This document shows positions 49,316-61,246 of a stretch of 64,000 nt of DNA, piece by piece; the stretch's first letter is position 1; every line of letters starts with the position of its first letter. Both the position numbers and the translations under genes were made by a program. The notes under the pieces are model-generated. The model worked only from the letters and a program-made list of their open reading frames with translations, ran no database searches and was not told the DNA's origin. The stretch lies in assembly GCA_001972305.1 (NCBI GenBank), contig BDDD01001668.1, positions 186,001 through 250,000 of the forward strand. Direction: 5' to 3'. Origin of the DNA: Cephalotus follicularis (taxonomy: Eukaryota; Streptophyta; Magnoliopsida; Oxalidales; Cephalotaceae).

Positions 49316-50385
49316 TGTAAGAACCCAAATTTCCAATTAAGATATTATTTATGTTTGCTATTGTGTAATTGGCAGATATTTCAAGGGACCCGACGTTTTA
49401 ATCTTAAATGTCGATGCGATGAAGCTATATGCATCAGTTGACCTGGACGAAGACTTAAAGGAGTCGACGCCTTTCAGAAAGAAGTCGACGTCTTCACTAC
49501 AGACAAGAGATAAAATCTGACTTTTTGGCATTTTGTGAGTAAAATTCTTTAATTAGGGACACGTGGCAGGCTAGGGGAAGGTGTTATAAGGTTTTATCTG
49601 GGGATCTAATGAAATGATTTTTACGATTGCTTTGAGCTGATCACTCAAAGTAAATGATGAATGAACCAAGAGAAAGAATCCGAGATGGATTAATGTAAAT
49701 GGAGCGTAAAGTGCTCAATGTAAATGGAGCGTAAAGTGCTCAATAAAGCGTAAAGTGCTTTCGGACATGCATGTGATGTAAGGATAGTAATCGGGGAGTG
49801 CACAATGCCCCGGTGAAGCGGTGTAAAGGGTTCATTGAGGTTTTTATGATTTTCATGTTTACGAAATGATCTAGTTATGATATTAACTAGAAAAGTGATA
49901 TGTTTTATGAAATGTTTTAGTCATATATGTTGACTATAAAATTGTTATGATAAAATGTGTTTAAACACCTTACTGAGCTGTTTTGAGCTCATTCCTTTCA
50001 ATGTTGTTTTCAAATAAAATGTTTTCAGGAAAGGAATGAAAGGAGATTGCAAGCTTGAGGGAGCTTTTAAGGAGTTTTTGATAAATAAAATTTATGCGAT
50101 GATAGTCGCAATATGTTTTGTAATAAGAATAATGTTTTCCGCTGTAATACGTGTTTATGTAATAGTGATCCTGTGTAACGTAACCAACGATATGGTTAAG
50201 ACACTTTTATGTTGTATGAAATTTGAAATTTAAGGTTATGTACGACTTTGTAAGACGTGAATTTATGATGTTATGTACTTTTAGAAAAGAGTACCAAAAG
50301 ATGTAACGTTTCACACCCAACGTAGCGCAACCGATCTTCGGAGTTCGATTTGAGCTTAAGGTGGACTCGGGTCGGGGTCGCTACA
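49316..50385 (+). mobile_element. Solo LTR F3 (short form)
   Basis: TGTAAGAACCC to GGGTCGCTACA, 1070 bp, perfect flanks cataa (49311-49315 and 50386-50390). Cores at 49388, 49409, 49432, 49462 and 49483. Keeps the distal part of the conserved block (49763-49840; stem 49792-49796 with 49808-49812). It is much shorter than F1 and F2. Confidence 0.9.
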
Positions 50386-50861
50386 CATAATATCACCACA
50401 TCAGCATTTAAATTTTGCATTTACTTATGTTTTTATATATAAATGTTTTTCTTTTATGGTTTTTCTTTTAAAGGGCCAAGCCCTATATATATATATATTT
50501 TTTTTTCATGCTTGGTATTATGATTGACGCAGAGCTCAACCCAGGTTTACTGCTTTAAATTATGATTTTCTGAGGGCTGAGCCCATTTATAATCAACCGG
50601 TTCCTCGTTCGGGAGTGTGGATATAAACTCTGTTTTTCTTTACATGGGGCATAGTCCGATAAACAAATACTACATTCCCGATTTTCGTAAGATTTTAAGA
50701 GTTAGAAAAAATTTTAAAGTTTTGGAAACGTAAAACTTCTTGATTTTCAAGTTTAAAGTGAGTTTTATAAAAATGTGGTGACTTCCGAAAGCAAGTTGTC
50801 ATGTGGAATGCCATATCCGTTCTCGGTAGGATATCGGTTGTTATTGGGAAAGGGTGTGACA

Positions 50862-53482
50862 GTTTTGGTATCCGAGCGAGGTTTTAGATTCTCTAGACTT
50901 TTGAAGTGAAATGTTTTCAAGATTTTGAAGAAAAGAGGAAATGATTTTAAACTCATGCATATCATGTATTGCATCAGAGTCATGTGTTCGGTAGCATGCC
51001 TCCCGATGTGGATATAAATAGTGAGATTTTTTAAGGTCGCATGATAGACGGCTCACATTGAGCTAGAGTAAGATTTAAGTATAAGGATTCTAAGACCGAT
51101 GGTATTCTAGGATGTTATCTTTGTTTTGGGTAGTGGCCGAGTTAGCCGTGAGGACGTTATCTTCCATATAGCCCTTTATTAATCGATATGTTTGAGTCAG
51201 AGTTTTAGCGGGCCACAACCTGGTTGTTCTAGACTTTATGAGCTATCAGGGCACGATGTATGCGACATAACACCTTAAATGCATTGGAGGAACTATTTTA
51301 GAGTTCTTACACATGTGTCAGGATAGCATCATAGCGATGAATCATTGACAGTGACGAATTGCTTGAGGAGGCTCATGCGATCATCATAGTACGTTTTTGC
51401 TTGAGTACTTAGTGGAATCGTAAGCAGAGTACAACAAAGGATTTAGCCTATAAGGGCTATGTCTAGATGACATCATCGATTGTGAACGAATGTTGGCTCT
51501 ACGTAAATCTTCATAGACAGGGATTCGAACCTCGAGCAGAGCTACGTGGAAGTGATTAAGGACTATGGTTACACTAACGAACACCCAAGGCAAACGTGAT
51601 TACAGATGCTTTGAGCAAGAAGTTTTCTACTTCTCTAGATTTTCTTCAGATGAGTTATTCATTTTGTTAGAAAGTCTGATCATTGCACGTGATCCTGTAA
51701 GTGTTATGCATGGGAGCTCTATTGTCTACTCTTCGGGAGAAACCGATATTGCAGGACCGGATCAATAATGCTTAGTGAAAGAGTTGTAACCACAATGACT
51801 GCTCGTTTTGAGATGACGAAACATTGATGTATGGGACAGGTTCTGTGCATCTCACGGTGAAGCCGTCATACATAAGTTTTTTTTGTGAAAGTCGTAACTC
51901 ATTTTCGCGATACAAAATAATAATACCAAGTGTGTTCTCTCTTAAGGGAGCACTCCTGGTAGAATAGCATTAAGAGAAATGTCGCAGTTTTGATAAATAA
52001 ATGTTCAATATACCAGGAAATCTATGTGGAGCGATAGCAAAATTCTTGACCATTACAATTGCTCTAGTTTCTCAAGCGAAAGTGTGTGCTATGATTTGTT
52101 GTGCTCTTGTGCTATTGATGTAAATTGGCGTGCGCTTGGCTATTACGTGTGCATCTTGATTTGCGCTCGTGTGCGTTTTATGCAGATGATGCATTTATTG
52201 TCCACACAAAGACTTTGTACACATGCTATTGTGTGCACTCCATGCTGTTTGCTTGACAGTTCTCCGTGCATAATGTTGTGCTTGCATGAGGTTTGTCTAC
52301 GTATTTATGTGCATGTTCTTCTACGTGTGATAGCGTTTGTACGCACAATGACATGAGTATGTGCAACCTACCATCATGGTGCTTTGAGCCTATGCATTTT
52401 GTGCACCTGATGCTTCGATTGTCAGCTTTGATTATCCGCACCAGGAGTTTTTACTCATTCTTATATCACGCCTATCGATGCAAGCATTGGTTTTCTCCAT
52501 GTTTCCACATGATGACATTGACTATTCATCGTTTTGATTTGTGGTTCGTTTAGACAACCTCTTGCTTTGTGTACGTTTGGGCGTTTGGGCGGTATGTTTG
52601 TTGCGTGGCTTGGCTGGCCCCATGTTGATTCATCAATTGAACTGTTTATACGCATGCTTCTTTAGTTTTTGGTTCTCAAGCATCCTTGCTATTAAAGGGT
52701 TGTGTTTGAGATCCGGAGTTGCATACTTGTGAAACGGAATTCCAATGTTCCTCGGAAGATTTTTGCCCGATACCTTTTCAGGTGTTGGCTGACCATGTAG
52801 TTTGTGTGTTCCAAACATACGCTGTTTCATTCGATGTATTTGTGGGCTTCTAGATCTTTCTCATGCAGATGGATATGGAATGTCAAATGAACGTGGGACT
52901 TCATTCCTTATTCGTTGTCCAATGGTTTGTCGCTCTACACGTGTGATGTTCGTGTGGCTCGTTGACGCCACGAACGTTGCTGTTGGCTTCAATGCATGGT
53001 TCTTGTGGTTTTTGATGTCATATGGTAGCATGTTGCGATGGACTTCATTATATGACCGACACGGACACTGCTAAAGTATGATGTGATATAAGTCATACTG
53101 GGATGACCTATCCAATGGCCCATTTCTGTCGATTCGGCTCATCTATGATCTAGACCGCTTGGGTGTGCAATCCTTTCGGCACTTATGCATCGGATTTCCA
53201 TTCGAACTCTGATGTTAAGCTTGCTTGGACAATGTGTAGTAGTTTTATGCATACCAGCTTTGTGAGTAAAGTTTTGATATTTATCTATGATAGCTTCCAC
53301 GTATCTGTGATAAGGAAGTACCAGTACAGATCCATGATAGACAAGATCAGTTCTTTTAGAGGAACCATGTGGTAGAAATACTACTTGGGAGAGTATGGAC
53401 GAAATGAGTAGACAGTACTCAGTTTCCTTTGCTAGGTGATATGAGTAAAATTTGGGGATAAAATTTTTAAAGGGTGGGAGAT
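50862..53482 (+). other. Internal region 2 of A
   Basis: 2621 bp and uninterrupted. Primer site at 50866-50877, polypurine tract at the end. Aligns through its length with internal 1, including the decayed pol traces and the 110-residue open frame. No working gene. Confidence 0.82.
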
Positions 53483-55664
53483 TATGACACCCCGTGTCAC
53501 TTTTAGACGTGTGGCATGCAAAAGACACGTTTGTGGATCACAAAAATGCGTTGAGCGCATTATTATGATTTTTATATTATTAGTTTTAAAAAACAAACAA
53601 ACAAAAAACAAGTGTCGGGCGCGTCTGGAAGGCGCTAGACGCGCCAGGCAAAATAAAATAAAAGAAGAGAGACACGGGCGCTCAGCGCCAGTGTGAAAGA
53701 GAGAATAGAGACGAGACAGAGAGATGACCATGAGAGAGATGCAGACTGCAGGAGAGACATCGGACCGGCGACCGGGAAGAGGCGGCGAGCATACCTACGG
53801 CTCCTCCATCACCGGTAAGCTCATTTTCCTCCTTCCTCTCCTTCTCCCTTGTTTTATTTTTTTCTTCCCTGCCGTCACTGTCGCCCACTGTTCACTGTCG
53901 ATATCGTCGCGGTTAGAGCGGGTTTTCACCGTGAAGACTAGCTTTGTTCCTCGGGATGACAGTTGAGGCATGATTTGGTCGGTGTAGACCGTAAATTATC
54001 TATTGAGTCAACCGAACAAGTTGACTCGCTGTCGCCTGTGACGCCACGTTTGGCACCAATTCCCTGCGAGTCTCAGTCACCAATGAGTAGCCTGAAGGTT
54101 GTGGAAGCTAGTGGTGGTGTGAACAAAGCTGTGGCGACTTGGCCAAAGCTCCGGTGAGGCGACAGCCGCCGAATCTCGGCGAGTTACGGGCAAAGATGTG
54201 TAGAGCCGATTGTTTTGAGACGTTTTTGTGAAGTGCCCAGAATTGTTGGATGAGCAATGAGTTGACTCAGTGAGTCAAACTAACTGTCGGCGGTGGCTGC
54301 CCATTCTCGGGCGAGTCACAGTGAGTTTTGATCAGTAGTGTATTGATCAGTAGTTTTGGGGGTCATTGAAACTTCAGCAGGTTGACCGGAAATCTGGCCG
54401 GAGCTTCGATGGGGACGACTTTTTGTTTACTGTGCGTAGGTTTTAACGAATTCGTGTTGTATATGCAGTAATGTGATGAAAATAACCAAGGATAAGAGGG
54501 TTTCTAAATGACCACGAGAATTCGATAACCGATCCAAACCTTTAAGGGGTTAATCCTTGGTACTATCGGCATTGATATTGTGAGTAGAACATCTCCTTCC
54601 TTTACCTTATTTGTTATTGTTATTCTTTGATGATGAGTTTGATACTTCTATGGAATTCTTAAATGCCATGTTGTTATTGAGGGCTTGAGTTGTTGATAGC
54701 CTTTGTTATCGGATTCCATCTTGTGGTATGACTTGTTTCCTGATATTTCCATCGTTGATCATGCTTTGATTGTGCTTCTTCAATGTTATGTATTTGTTGA
54801 TAGACCTTATTGATGACTCCACAATGTGATTGACTTGTCACAAGACGATTTCATCGTTGGTTATTCGGAAATCTTTTGAGTATTCTCGTTTGAACTTTCA
54901 TATTGATATGGGACCTTTGTGATCATATATTCATTTCGCCTTTTGATGTTGTATCCGCATTGGCTCCTGCGAACATATATTGTTTCTGTTGCTGTTGTTA
55001 TATTGTTTAATTCTACGAAGATCTATTTCATTCTATTGTTAATGTTATATTCATTCTAGCTCCGTATCATCATGTTTGAGTTTTGTTGTTGGGTATGTGC
55101 CCTTTTGTGGTTCTATTATGAATTTGCTATTGGGGGCCGGATTTGTTGATTTGGATTGGTTTCTGTATTGCTATACCTGAGCTTTGTTGTTGATACCATT
55201 GAGCAACTCATTATTTGAGAGACCTGTTGTCCTCATATGTGCCATGTTTTCTTTTGATATGTGCTATTGGATTGGGATTTGTATCCCGGTTGTCTTCTGT
55301 TAACGTATTCATGATTGTGATATGATTTCGAGCGGGTATATGCTTGATGTTCTGGGTGACTTGGTCACCTTCTCACATTTATGATATTGTAACTTGTCAT
55401 ATTGTTATGCTGTGTTATACTCTGATGCTGGGTACAGGGATTTCTGATATGTTTTACCGGTCAATGGTGAGGGTATATGTTCGACGCTCAATTCTACTTA
55501 GCAGGCTGATTGGTCTATGATGGTGTGTTATATGGAAACTGCTCCAGGGTTCCATACCTGGATCTGCGGCAAACTATTGTCTATGATGGTATGCTGAGTG
55601 TGAGTGCAGCAGTGCTGCTCCATTATCCTCCCATTAGACTGTGTTTGGTTGATAAATAATATAA

Positions 55665-55722
<58 letters not shown>

Positions 55723-57485
55723 TATATATTGCACGCTATCCCTCGGATGAGGTTGAGTGTGCGTGCGGGTTTTTCGGATGATGGCTGGGTCCGTTGCACT
55801 GATCATGCTGGCCCCTCGTTCGAGGCAGAGGTAGGCACTCTACCCCAGTGTATGATGGATGATGATCATATCCTGTAGCCTTACCTAGTATTATTGCTGC
55901 AGCGGATATGTTATGACGCCATGTGATTTGGCGCGGATATGATATGACGCCATGTGATTTGGCGCGGTTATGATATGAGACAGTGATATGTTTGGTACCA
56001 ACATCCTCTTATATTTTTATGATTCTTTGGGCACATATTTCATTCTTGATATTGATATTTGTCATTGAGTTATGACTGTATCTTTAAGGTTTGATATTCA
56101 GATACTTGATATTATTGTGACTCTCATGTATTTGATTATTGCCTTGAGTATGATATTTGTTCAGTGGACTTCCTTGTTGAGTCACTGGCTATTTCATTGG
56201 AGTCTTGCTATTGTGCTTTTCATGATTTACTTCGTCTTATTGATTCTTATGTTCGGTGTATTGTTTATCATATCCGTGAATCTTGATATTTTTATGTACT
56301 CTGATTTTATTGTACTCGGAAAGTCTTGAGCTTTGAGATTATTCAGCGGAACATTATGGTTGATTTTCGAGTTATATTTATAGAGCTCTGTTAATGTCTA
56401 TGTTCATATTTGGGGAATTTGATTTTCAAGTATTGATATGATCTTGTTACTTTTGTGAATCTCTTTTGTGGATCTTGTTTACATTCCTCACTCATGTTAT
56501 ATTGTGGAGCCATTTGTCGATTATCGATATTTCTTTTATACTTGTGATTCTCATTTACATCGTGGATTTCATTTATATTGTGGATTTCATTTACACATCG
56601 AGAATATTAATATTTCTTTGTGATCTTGGTATCCCCTTGTGATCTTGATATCCCTTTGTGGTCTCGATATCCTAAGTGGATCTTGATTTCCTTTTAGAAT
56701 CTTGCTGTCCTTTGTGGATCATGATTTGTTATGGATCTTGATTTCTTTGTGATTCCTTGATTTCATTTCTTGCCATGTATTTACTTTGCATTCTACATTG
56801 TGCTTATATTATTTCTCTTTTTATTCGGTATATAGTTATGGGATATGTATTTATTGTTTCTACTCACTTAATCATTTGGACTAACCCCCTCATTTTTCTT
56901 TCCCCTTCAAGATAGAGGCAAGATGATTGCTAAGTCTGTTTCTGTAGATGATGGACCACGAAGGCAAGCATGCTACCAAGATTTTTTCACATGCATAATA
57001 TCACCACATCAGTATTTAAATTTCGTATTTACTTATGTTTTTAAATATAAATGTTTTTCTTTTATGGTTTTGCTTTTAAAGGGCCGAGTTCTCTCTCTCT
57101 CTCTCTATATATATATATTTACTTTTCATGCTTGGTATTATGGTTGAGACAGAGCCTAACCCAGGATTTACTGCTTTAAATTGTGGTTTTCTAAGGGCTG
57201 AGCCCATTTATAATCAACTGGTTCCTCCTTCGGGAGTGTGGAGATAAACTGTGTTTTTCTTTACAGGGGGCATAGTCTGATAAACGAATGCTACATGGCT
57301 GATTTTCGTAAAATTTTAAGAGTTAGAAAAATTTTCAAAGTTTTGGAAACGTATAACTTCTTGATTTTCAAGTTTAAAGTGAGTTTTATAAAAATCATGT
57401 GGTGACTTTAGAAAGGAAGTTGTCATGTGGAATGCTATATCCGTTCTCAGTAGGATATCGGTTGTTATCGGGAACGGGTGTGACA
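53483..57485 (+). repeat. LTR A3 (uninterrupted)
   Basis: 4003 bp, ends TATGACACCCCG and GGGTGTGACA; the first bases are TA where A1 and A2 have TG. It is the only A LTR without an insertion, so it is the best reference. Contains the hairpin near 53618-53645, a CT-rich leader with CGG|TAAGCTC near 53812, the long (TA)n tract, and a (CT)n(TA)n tract at 57091-57118. Confidence 0.9.
55660..55729. repeat. Long (TA)n tract in LTR A3
   Basis: About 70 bp of nearly pure TA. An open frame rich in I and Y on the minus strand here is only this tract. Confidence 0.92.
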
Positions 57486-57490
57486 CTATT

Positions 57491-58466
57491 TACCATTACA
57501 TTTTACACAATGTCATCTTCATTCATAAAAACCCAAAAATTAGGAGAAGTACTATGCTATAACAACTTCCATTCTAATTAGATTTCATCTTTATTCTTCA
57601 ACATACTAACATGTTATCCTCAATATGCATATTCATACAAACCATTTCAGACAGTCCATATAAGTCCATGTAACTATTCAAAATGTATAATGCAAAGCAA
57701 GTAGTATAACCCTACCTCACTAAAACTGATTGCTTACAACAATGGAGATTTCACTACCACTGCCGATCTCCACCAAGCTCAGCACTGTCGAATCCTCAGC
57801 TTCCACTCAGCCCGCGCACCACAGCCCCCTTATGGCGTCAATTTCGAGCTCCTCTCCTATATCATGTCAAACTCTCCTCTCCTATTTCTCTTACTTCCTT
57901 CCTTCCTCTCTCCCTGTTTCCCGTTTCTTCTCTCTTTCTCTGTCGACCAGAAGCGTGAGGAGTGGCCATGGAGGAAGAAGACGACAGAGAGGAAAAATGA
58001 GGCTTGAGGAACTCACCTTCTCACTTGGCACAAAAACGGCGATGATGGCGTCGGTTGAGGAGCAACGGCAGAGGTGGCAGAGGAAAAGAGAAGGAAAGAG
58101 AAATAAGGAAAAAGAAGAAGCAGAGGAAGAGTTACCTGGTTATGGAGCTCACCGCCCCTTTCCCTTTCCAGTCACCGGCGCCTTGCGCCGTTGTCCTCTC
58201 TCTCTCTCTCCCGCTCTCTGCGTCTCTCTCTCAATCCCTTAATTGGCACTCTCTGTTCTCACTTTCTTTACACGGGCGCTTAGCGCCCATGTCCTTTCTA
58301 TTTCATTTAATTGCCTGGCGCGTCTAGCCCCTTGTAGACGCGCCTGAAATATTATTTATTATTATTTTTTGTTAATAATAATTATAATTAAGTAATAACA
58401 ATAACTATAATAACACACTCACGTCTTTTACACGTCGACCACGGAAAAGTGACACGAGGTGTCACA
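57491..58466 (-). mobile_element. Element G, right piece: LTR start, minus strand
   Basis: Read on the minus strand it begins TGTGACACCTCGTGTCAC, nearly the same as LTR A1-A3. It shares the GGCGCGTCTA hairpin (58317-58344), the GGGCGCTAAGCGCCC palindrome (58274-58288) and a CT/GA-rich leader with CAG|GTAACTC. The rest is diverged, so G is a relative of A rather than a copy. The rest of G lies left of the window through 1-951. The long open frames in 57730-58327 lie antisense in this leader and have no support as genes. Confidence 0.65.
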
Positions 58467-58483
58467 ACCAAAGATCGGCAGGC

Positions 58484-59523
58484 TTGCTTCAGCCTTTGCC
58501 CATTCCCGAGTTGAAATGGGAGCACATTTCCATGGATTTCGTGTTCGGTCTACCTCTAACATGCGAGAGACATGATGCTATATGGGTTGTGGTCGATCGG
58601 CTTACAAAGTCAGCCCATTTTCTACCGATTCGGATGACTTATTCTAGAGAAAAGTTGTCCAAATTGTTAATGAAAGAGATTGTTAAAGCACATGGAGCTC
58701 CTATTTGCATTGTTTTGGATCGAGACTCTCGCTTCACTTCCAGTTTTTGGAGGAAGTTACAAGCAGCTATGGGTACAGAATTAAATTTCAGCACTACTTT
58801 TCATCCCCAGTCAAATGGGTTGTCCGAAAGTACCATTCAGACATTGGAGGACATGCTTCGGGCATGCGTTCTACTATAAAAATAGTTACCACGAGAGCAT
58901 ACAGATCGCTCCTTATGAGGCCCTATATGGTAGGAAGTCCCGATCACCAGTTTGTTGGGCTAAGGTCGATGAGAGGAGCCTTCTAGGACCAGAGATAGTA
59001 TAGATTACCTCAGAGGAAGTGAAATTGATTAAAGACCGATTGCTTGAAGCTCATAGTAGACAGAAAAGCTATGAAGATGTTCATCGCAAAGACTTAGAGT
59101 TTAGTGTTGTTGACCATGTTTTCCTCAAAGTGTCACCCATTAAAGGAGTCATGAGATTCGGGAAGAAAGGGAAGCTTTCTCCCCGTTTTATTGGACCTTT
59201 CGAGGTATTGGATTGGATGGGCCGACTTGCTTATAGGCTTGCTTTGCCTCCACCCTTGTTGGGAGTACATGAGGTGTTCCATGTTTCTCAGTTGAGAAGA
59301 TATGTTCGAAATCCCTCACACATTATTTAGTATAGTCAGATTCAGCTGGAACCTAACTTGACTTTTATCGAGACTCCTATATAGATAGTTGATAGATAGA
59401 TTAGAGTTTTTAGGAACAAGACGATTCCTTTGGTTAGTGTTATTTGGCAGTATCACGGTTCAATGGAGCGCACCTGGGAGCGCGAGGACAATATGAGAGA
59501 GAGATATCCCTTCCTGTTTGATT
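58484..59523 (+). pseudogene. Integrase and chromodomain region of H
   Basis: Integrase core with [27 protein letters not shown] and [10 protein letters not shown]; then CRSP-like block SRSPVCWAKVDERSLLGPE; GPY/F module RFIGPFEVLDWMGRLAYR; chromodomain ending TWEREDNMRERYPFLFD. It matches chromovirus pol of the B/C kind. Broken several times and lacking its 5' part. Confidence 0.85.
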
Positions 59524-59553
59524 GACCGACTGACTGTTGAATATGCGGACCAA

Positions 59554-59912
59554 AATCGACCATGCCCAGCAAAGACATCGATTCCCAGCCCATGGATGTC
59601 GATGTCTTTTGCTTTAGAATGTAGCATCTTTGATTTCACAGCAAAGACATCGATGTCCTTGATGGACATCGTCGTCTTTGCCTTGGAATTTCTTCTCTGC
59701 AGAGAAGACATCGATGCTGAACATCGATGCGCAGTCCCATGCTATTTTTATTGAATCGCCTCGACGTCTTTATCCAAGGACATCGACGTCGTTTGGCCTG
59801 ATCTTTACACAAACAGAGATAGACATCGATGCCTTTCAAAGATGTTGATGTCCATCGACCGTTTCAAAGGAATGCCCTGGTACGCATCGATGTTTTTGGC
59901 CAAGGACATCGA
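59554..59912. repeat. Phased palindromes in the LTR region of H
   Basis: ATCGAT-type cores at 59554, 59576, 59597, 59648, 59667, 59709, 59722, 59759, 59781, 59824, 59843, 59853, 59885 and 59907. Steps of 19-22 bp are frequent. The best unit is AAAGACATCGATGTC. Confidence 0.75.
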
Positions 59913-60906
59913 CGCCTAACGGGCTAAATGGATCTTTTAGTCGTTTTAAAGCTAGTTTTCAACTCCTCTTCATATTGCCACTTGACCGGAGCCTCACTTG
60001 AGGTATTCAAGCATTTGAAACACGGTTTTCCATGGTTTTCAAAGATTGAATTGATAAATTGATAGAGTGACAGCTTGAGCCATAGGTGACGACCTAGTGA
60101 CTTTCATTGACTGGATAGATGTTCTTTCCTATATCGTTATTTGATTGTCACCACCTATTGGCTATTGATTGATTGATTGAGCCATAGGTGTTGTGAGTCT
60201 AAGCTCGAAACGTTGAAAGCATTTTCCCATTTCTCCATTAGACATCACCACTTATTGGCATTGTACTGACAAATTGAGTATTTTGTATGGATCCTATAGA
60301 GCGACCATATGATTCGTATCAGCATGTTAGGTTGTCGACTATGTCCACCTATTTCGTCGATCGTTTCATTTATTGTATTGACCTGCTGACGAGCAGTACT
60401 GATTGTTGCTACCTTTATGGTCGAGCTTATTGATTGTTGCTCTCTGACGGTCGAGCTTACAAATTTGCTCCCTTTATGGTTGAGCCTACCGTACCGACCC
60501 AGCCATAGTCTGGAAGATCTATGAGTCGGAGATGTGATCAGTCCACGATGAGTAGATAAATCTCCCACCCTTTTCGAAGAACTACCTTCTGTGGGATTTA
60601 TCATTGTTACTGATTGACACTGTTTTGACCAAAGTCGCATGCTCTATAGGACGTGATTGATTGATTGGGTGTTTTATACACCACCAATAAGTGTCTGCCA
60701 TTGATTGATTTTTATAGATCTTATCCATATGCTCTGTGATGGGCCAGTGTCATACGGATAGTTAGATCGTCAATTGTATTCATGCATTAGCCATATCATG
60801 CATTGATATTGTACATCGCACATTGATATTGCATAGATTGTTTCTGATATTGCACATTGTACATACATACATGTTGCATGGGGATTCTGCTTAGCCTTGT
60901 GGCTAA

Positions 60907-60926
60907 CCCCATCCTTCGGGGTGGGG
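60907..60926 (+). other. TTCG-loop hairpin in H
   Basis: CCCCATCC, loop TTCG, GGGTGGGG: seven of eight pairs. It would form a stable UUCG tetraloop in RNA. Confidence 0.5.
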
Positions 60927-61246
60927 ATGTGCGTGCATTCTTGTGTGACACAGGTAGGGCAGCAAGCAGCAGTGGACAGAAGAGTTGAAGATCTTTTCGA
61001 CCGCATGACTGACTTGGCATTGTTTTGTTTTCAGAATGACATGTATTGTACTGATAAAAGTTTGTATCGCAATGATGGATTATAGAAATGGTTTGTAAGT
61101 AAATTGTATTGCTTCCTCCGCACGATGACTTATGTTGTAAAGTTTTTAGTTTTTCTGCATTTTTATATTGCTAGTTCTGACCATTGTATTGTATTATGGA
61201 TTGAGAGTAATGCCACGTTTCCGTACTCCGGACGCGGGGTGTTACA

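Larger units (their letters stand above)
43027..50861 (+). repeat. LTR A2 (interrupted by F2 and F3)
   Basis: TGTGACACCCCGTG to GGGTGTGACA. Subtracting F2 and F3 leaves about 3.96 kb. Carries the paired hairpins near 43162-43234, a (TA)n tract, and the 33-bp and 19-bp repeats. It serves both internal regions as the shared middle LTR. Confidence 0.88.
952..57485 (+). mobile_element. Element A: LARD-like LTR element with three LTRs (tandem dimer), heavily nested
   Basis: Layout: LTR A1 (952-24467), internal 1 (24468-43026), LTR A2 (43027-50861), internal 2 (50862-53482), LTR A3 (53483-57485). With the inserted elements removed, each LTR is about 3.9-4.0 kb and both internals are about 2.62 kb. 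The flanks ctaat (947-951) and ctatt (57486-57490) form a 5-bp target duplication with one mismatch. Primer sites follow A1 and A2, and polypurine tracts precede A2 and A3, so the element reads on the plus strand. No intact gag or pol is present. Long LTRs with a mostly non-coding interior fit a large retrotransposon derivative (LARD). The sampled difference between A2 and A3 is about 8 in 107 bp, so it is the oldest complete insertion here. Confidence 0.85.
58467..61246 (+). mobile_element. Element H: chromovirus 3' part, plus strand
   Basis: Enters in the integrase directly at the G boundary, so G probably inserted here. The order is integrase, GPY/F, chromodomain, then about 1.7 kb of LTR-like DNA ending GGGGTGTTACA at 61246. 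The 5' part is not in the window. Broken several times. LTR palindromes are of the ACATCGATGT kind. Confidence 0.7.
59524..61246 (+). repeat. LTR-like 3' end of H
   Basis: Follows the chromodomain stop. The right edge GGGGTGTTACA fits an LTR end. I cannot place the left LTR edge or a polypurine tract. Holds the palindrome cluster, several GATTGATT-rich stretches, and a hairpin at 60907-60926. Confidence 0.5.

Noticed and set aside
55660-55729. Possible matrix-attachment or origin-like AT tract
   Set aside because: A pure (TA)n microsatellite that varies in length between sister LTRs; nothing else supports such a role.
57730-58242. 170-residue plus-strand open frame, Ser/Thr/Pro- then Glu/Lys-rich, looking like a gene start
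   Set aside because: It lies antisense in the GA/CT-rich leader of the G LTR, whose reverse matches the A LTR start. The low-complexity composition explains the long frame.
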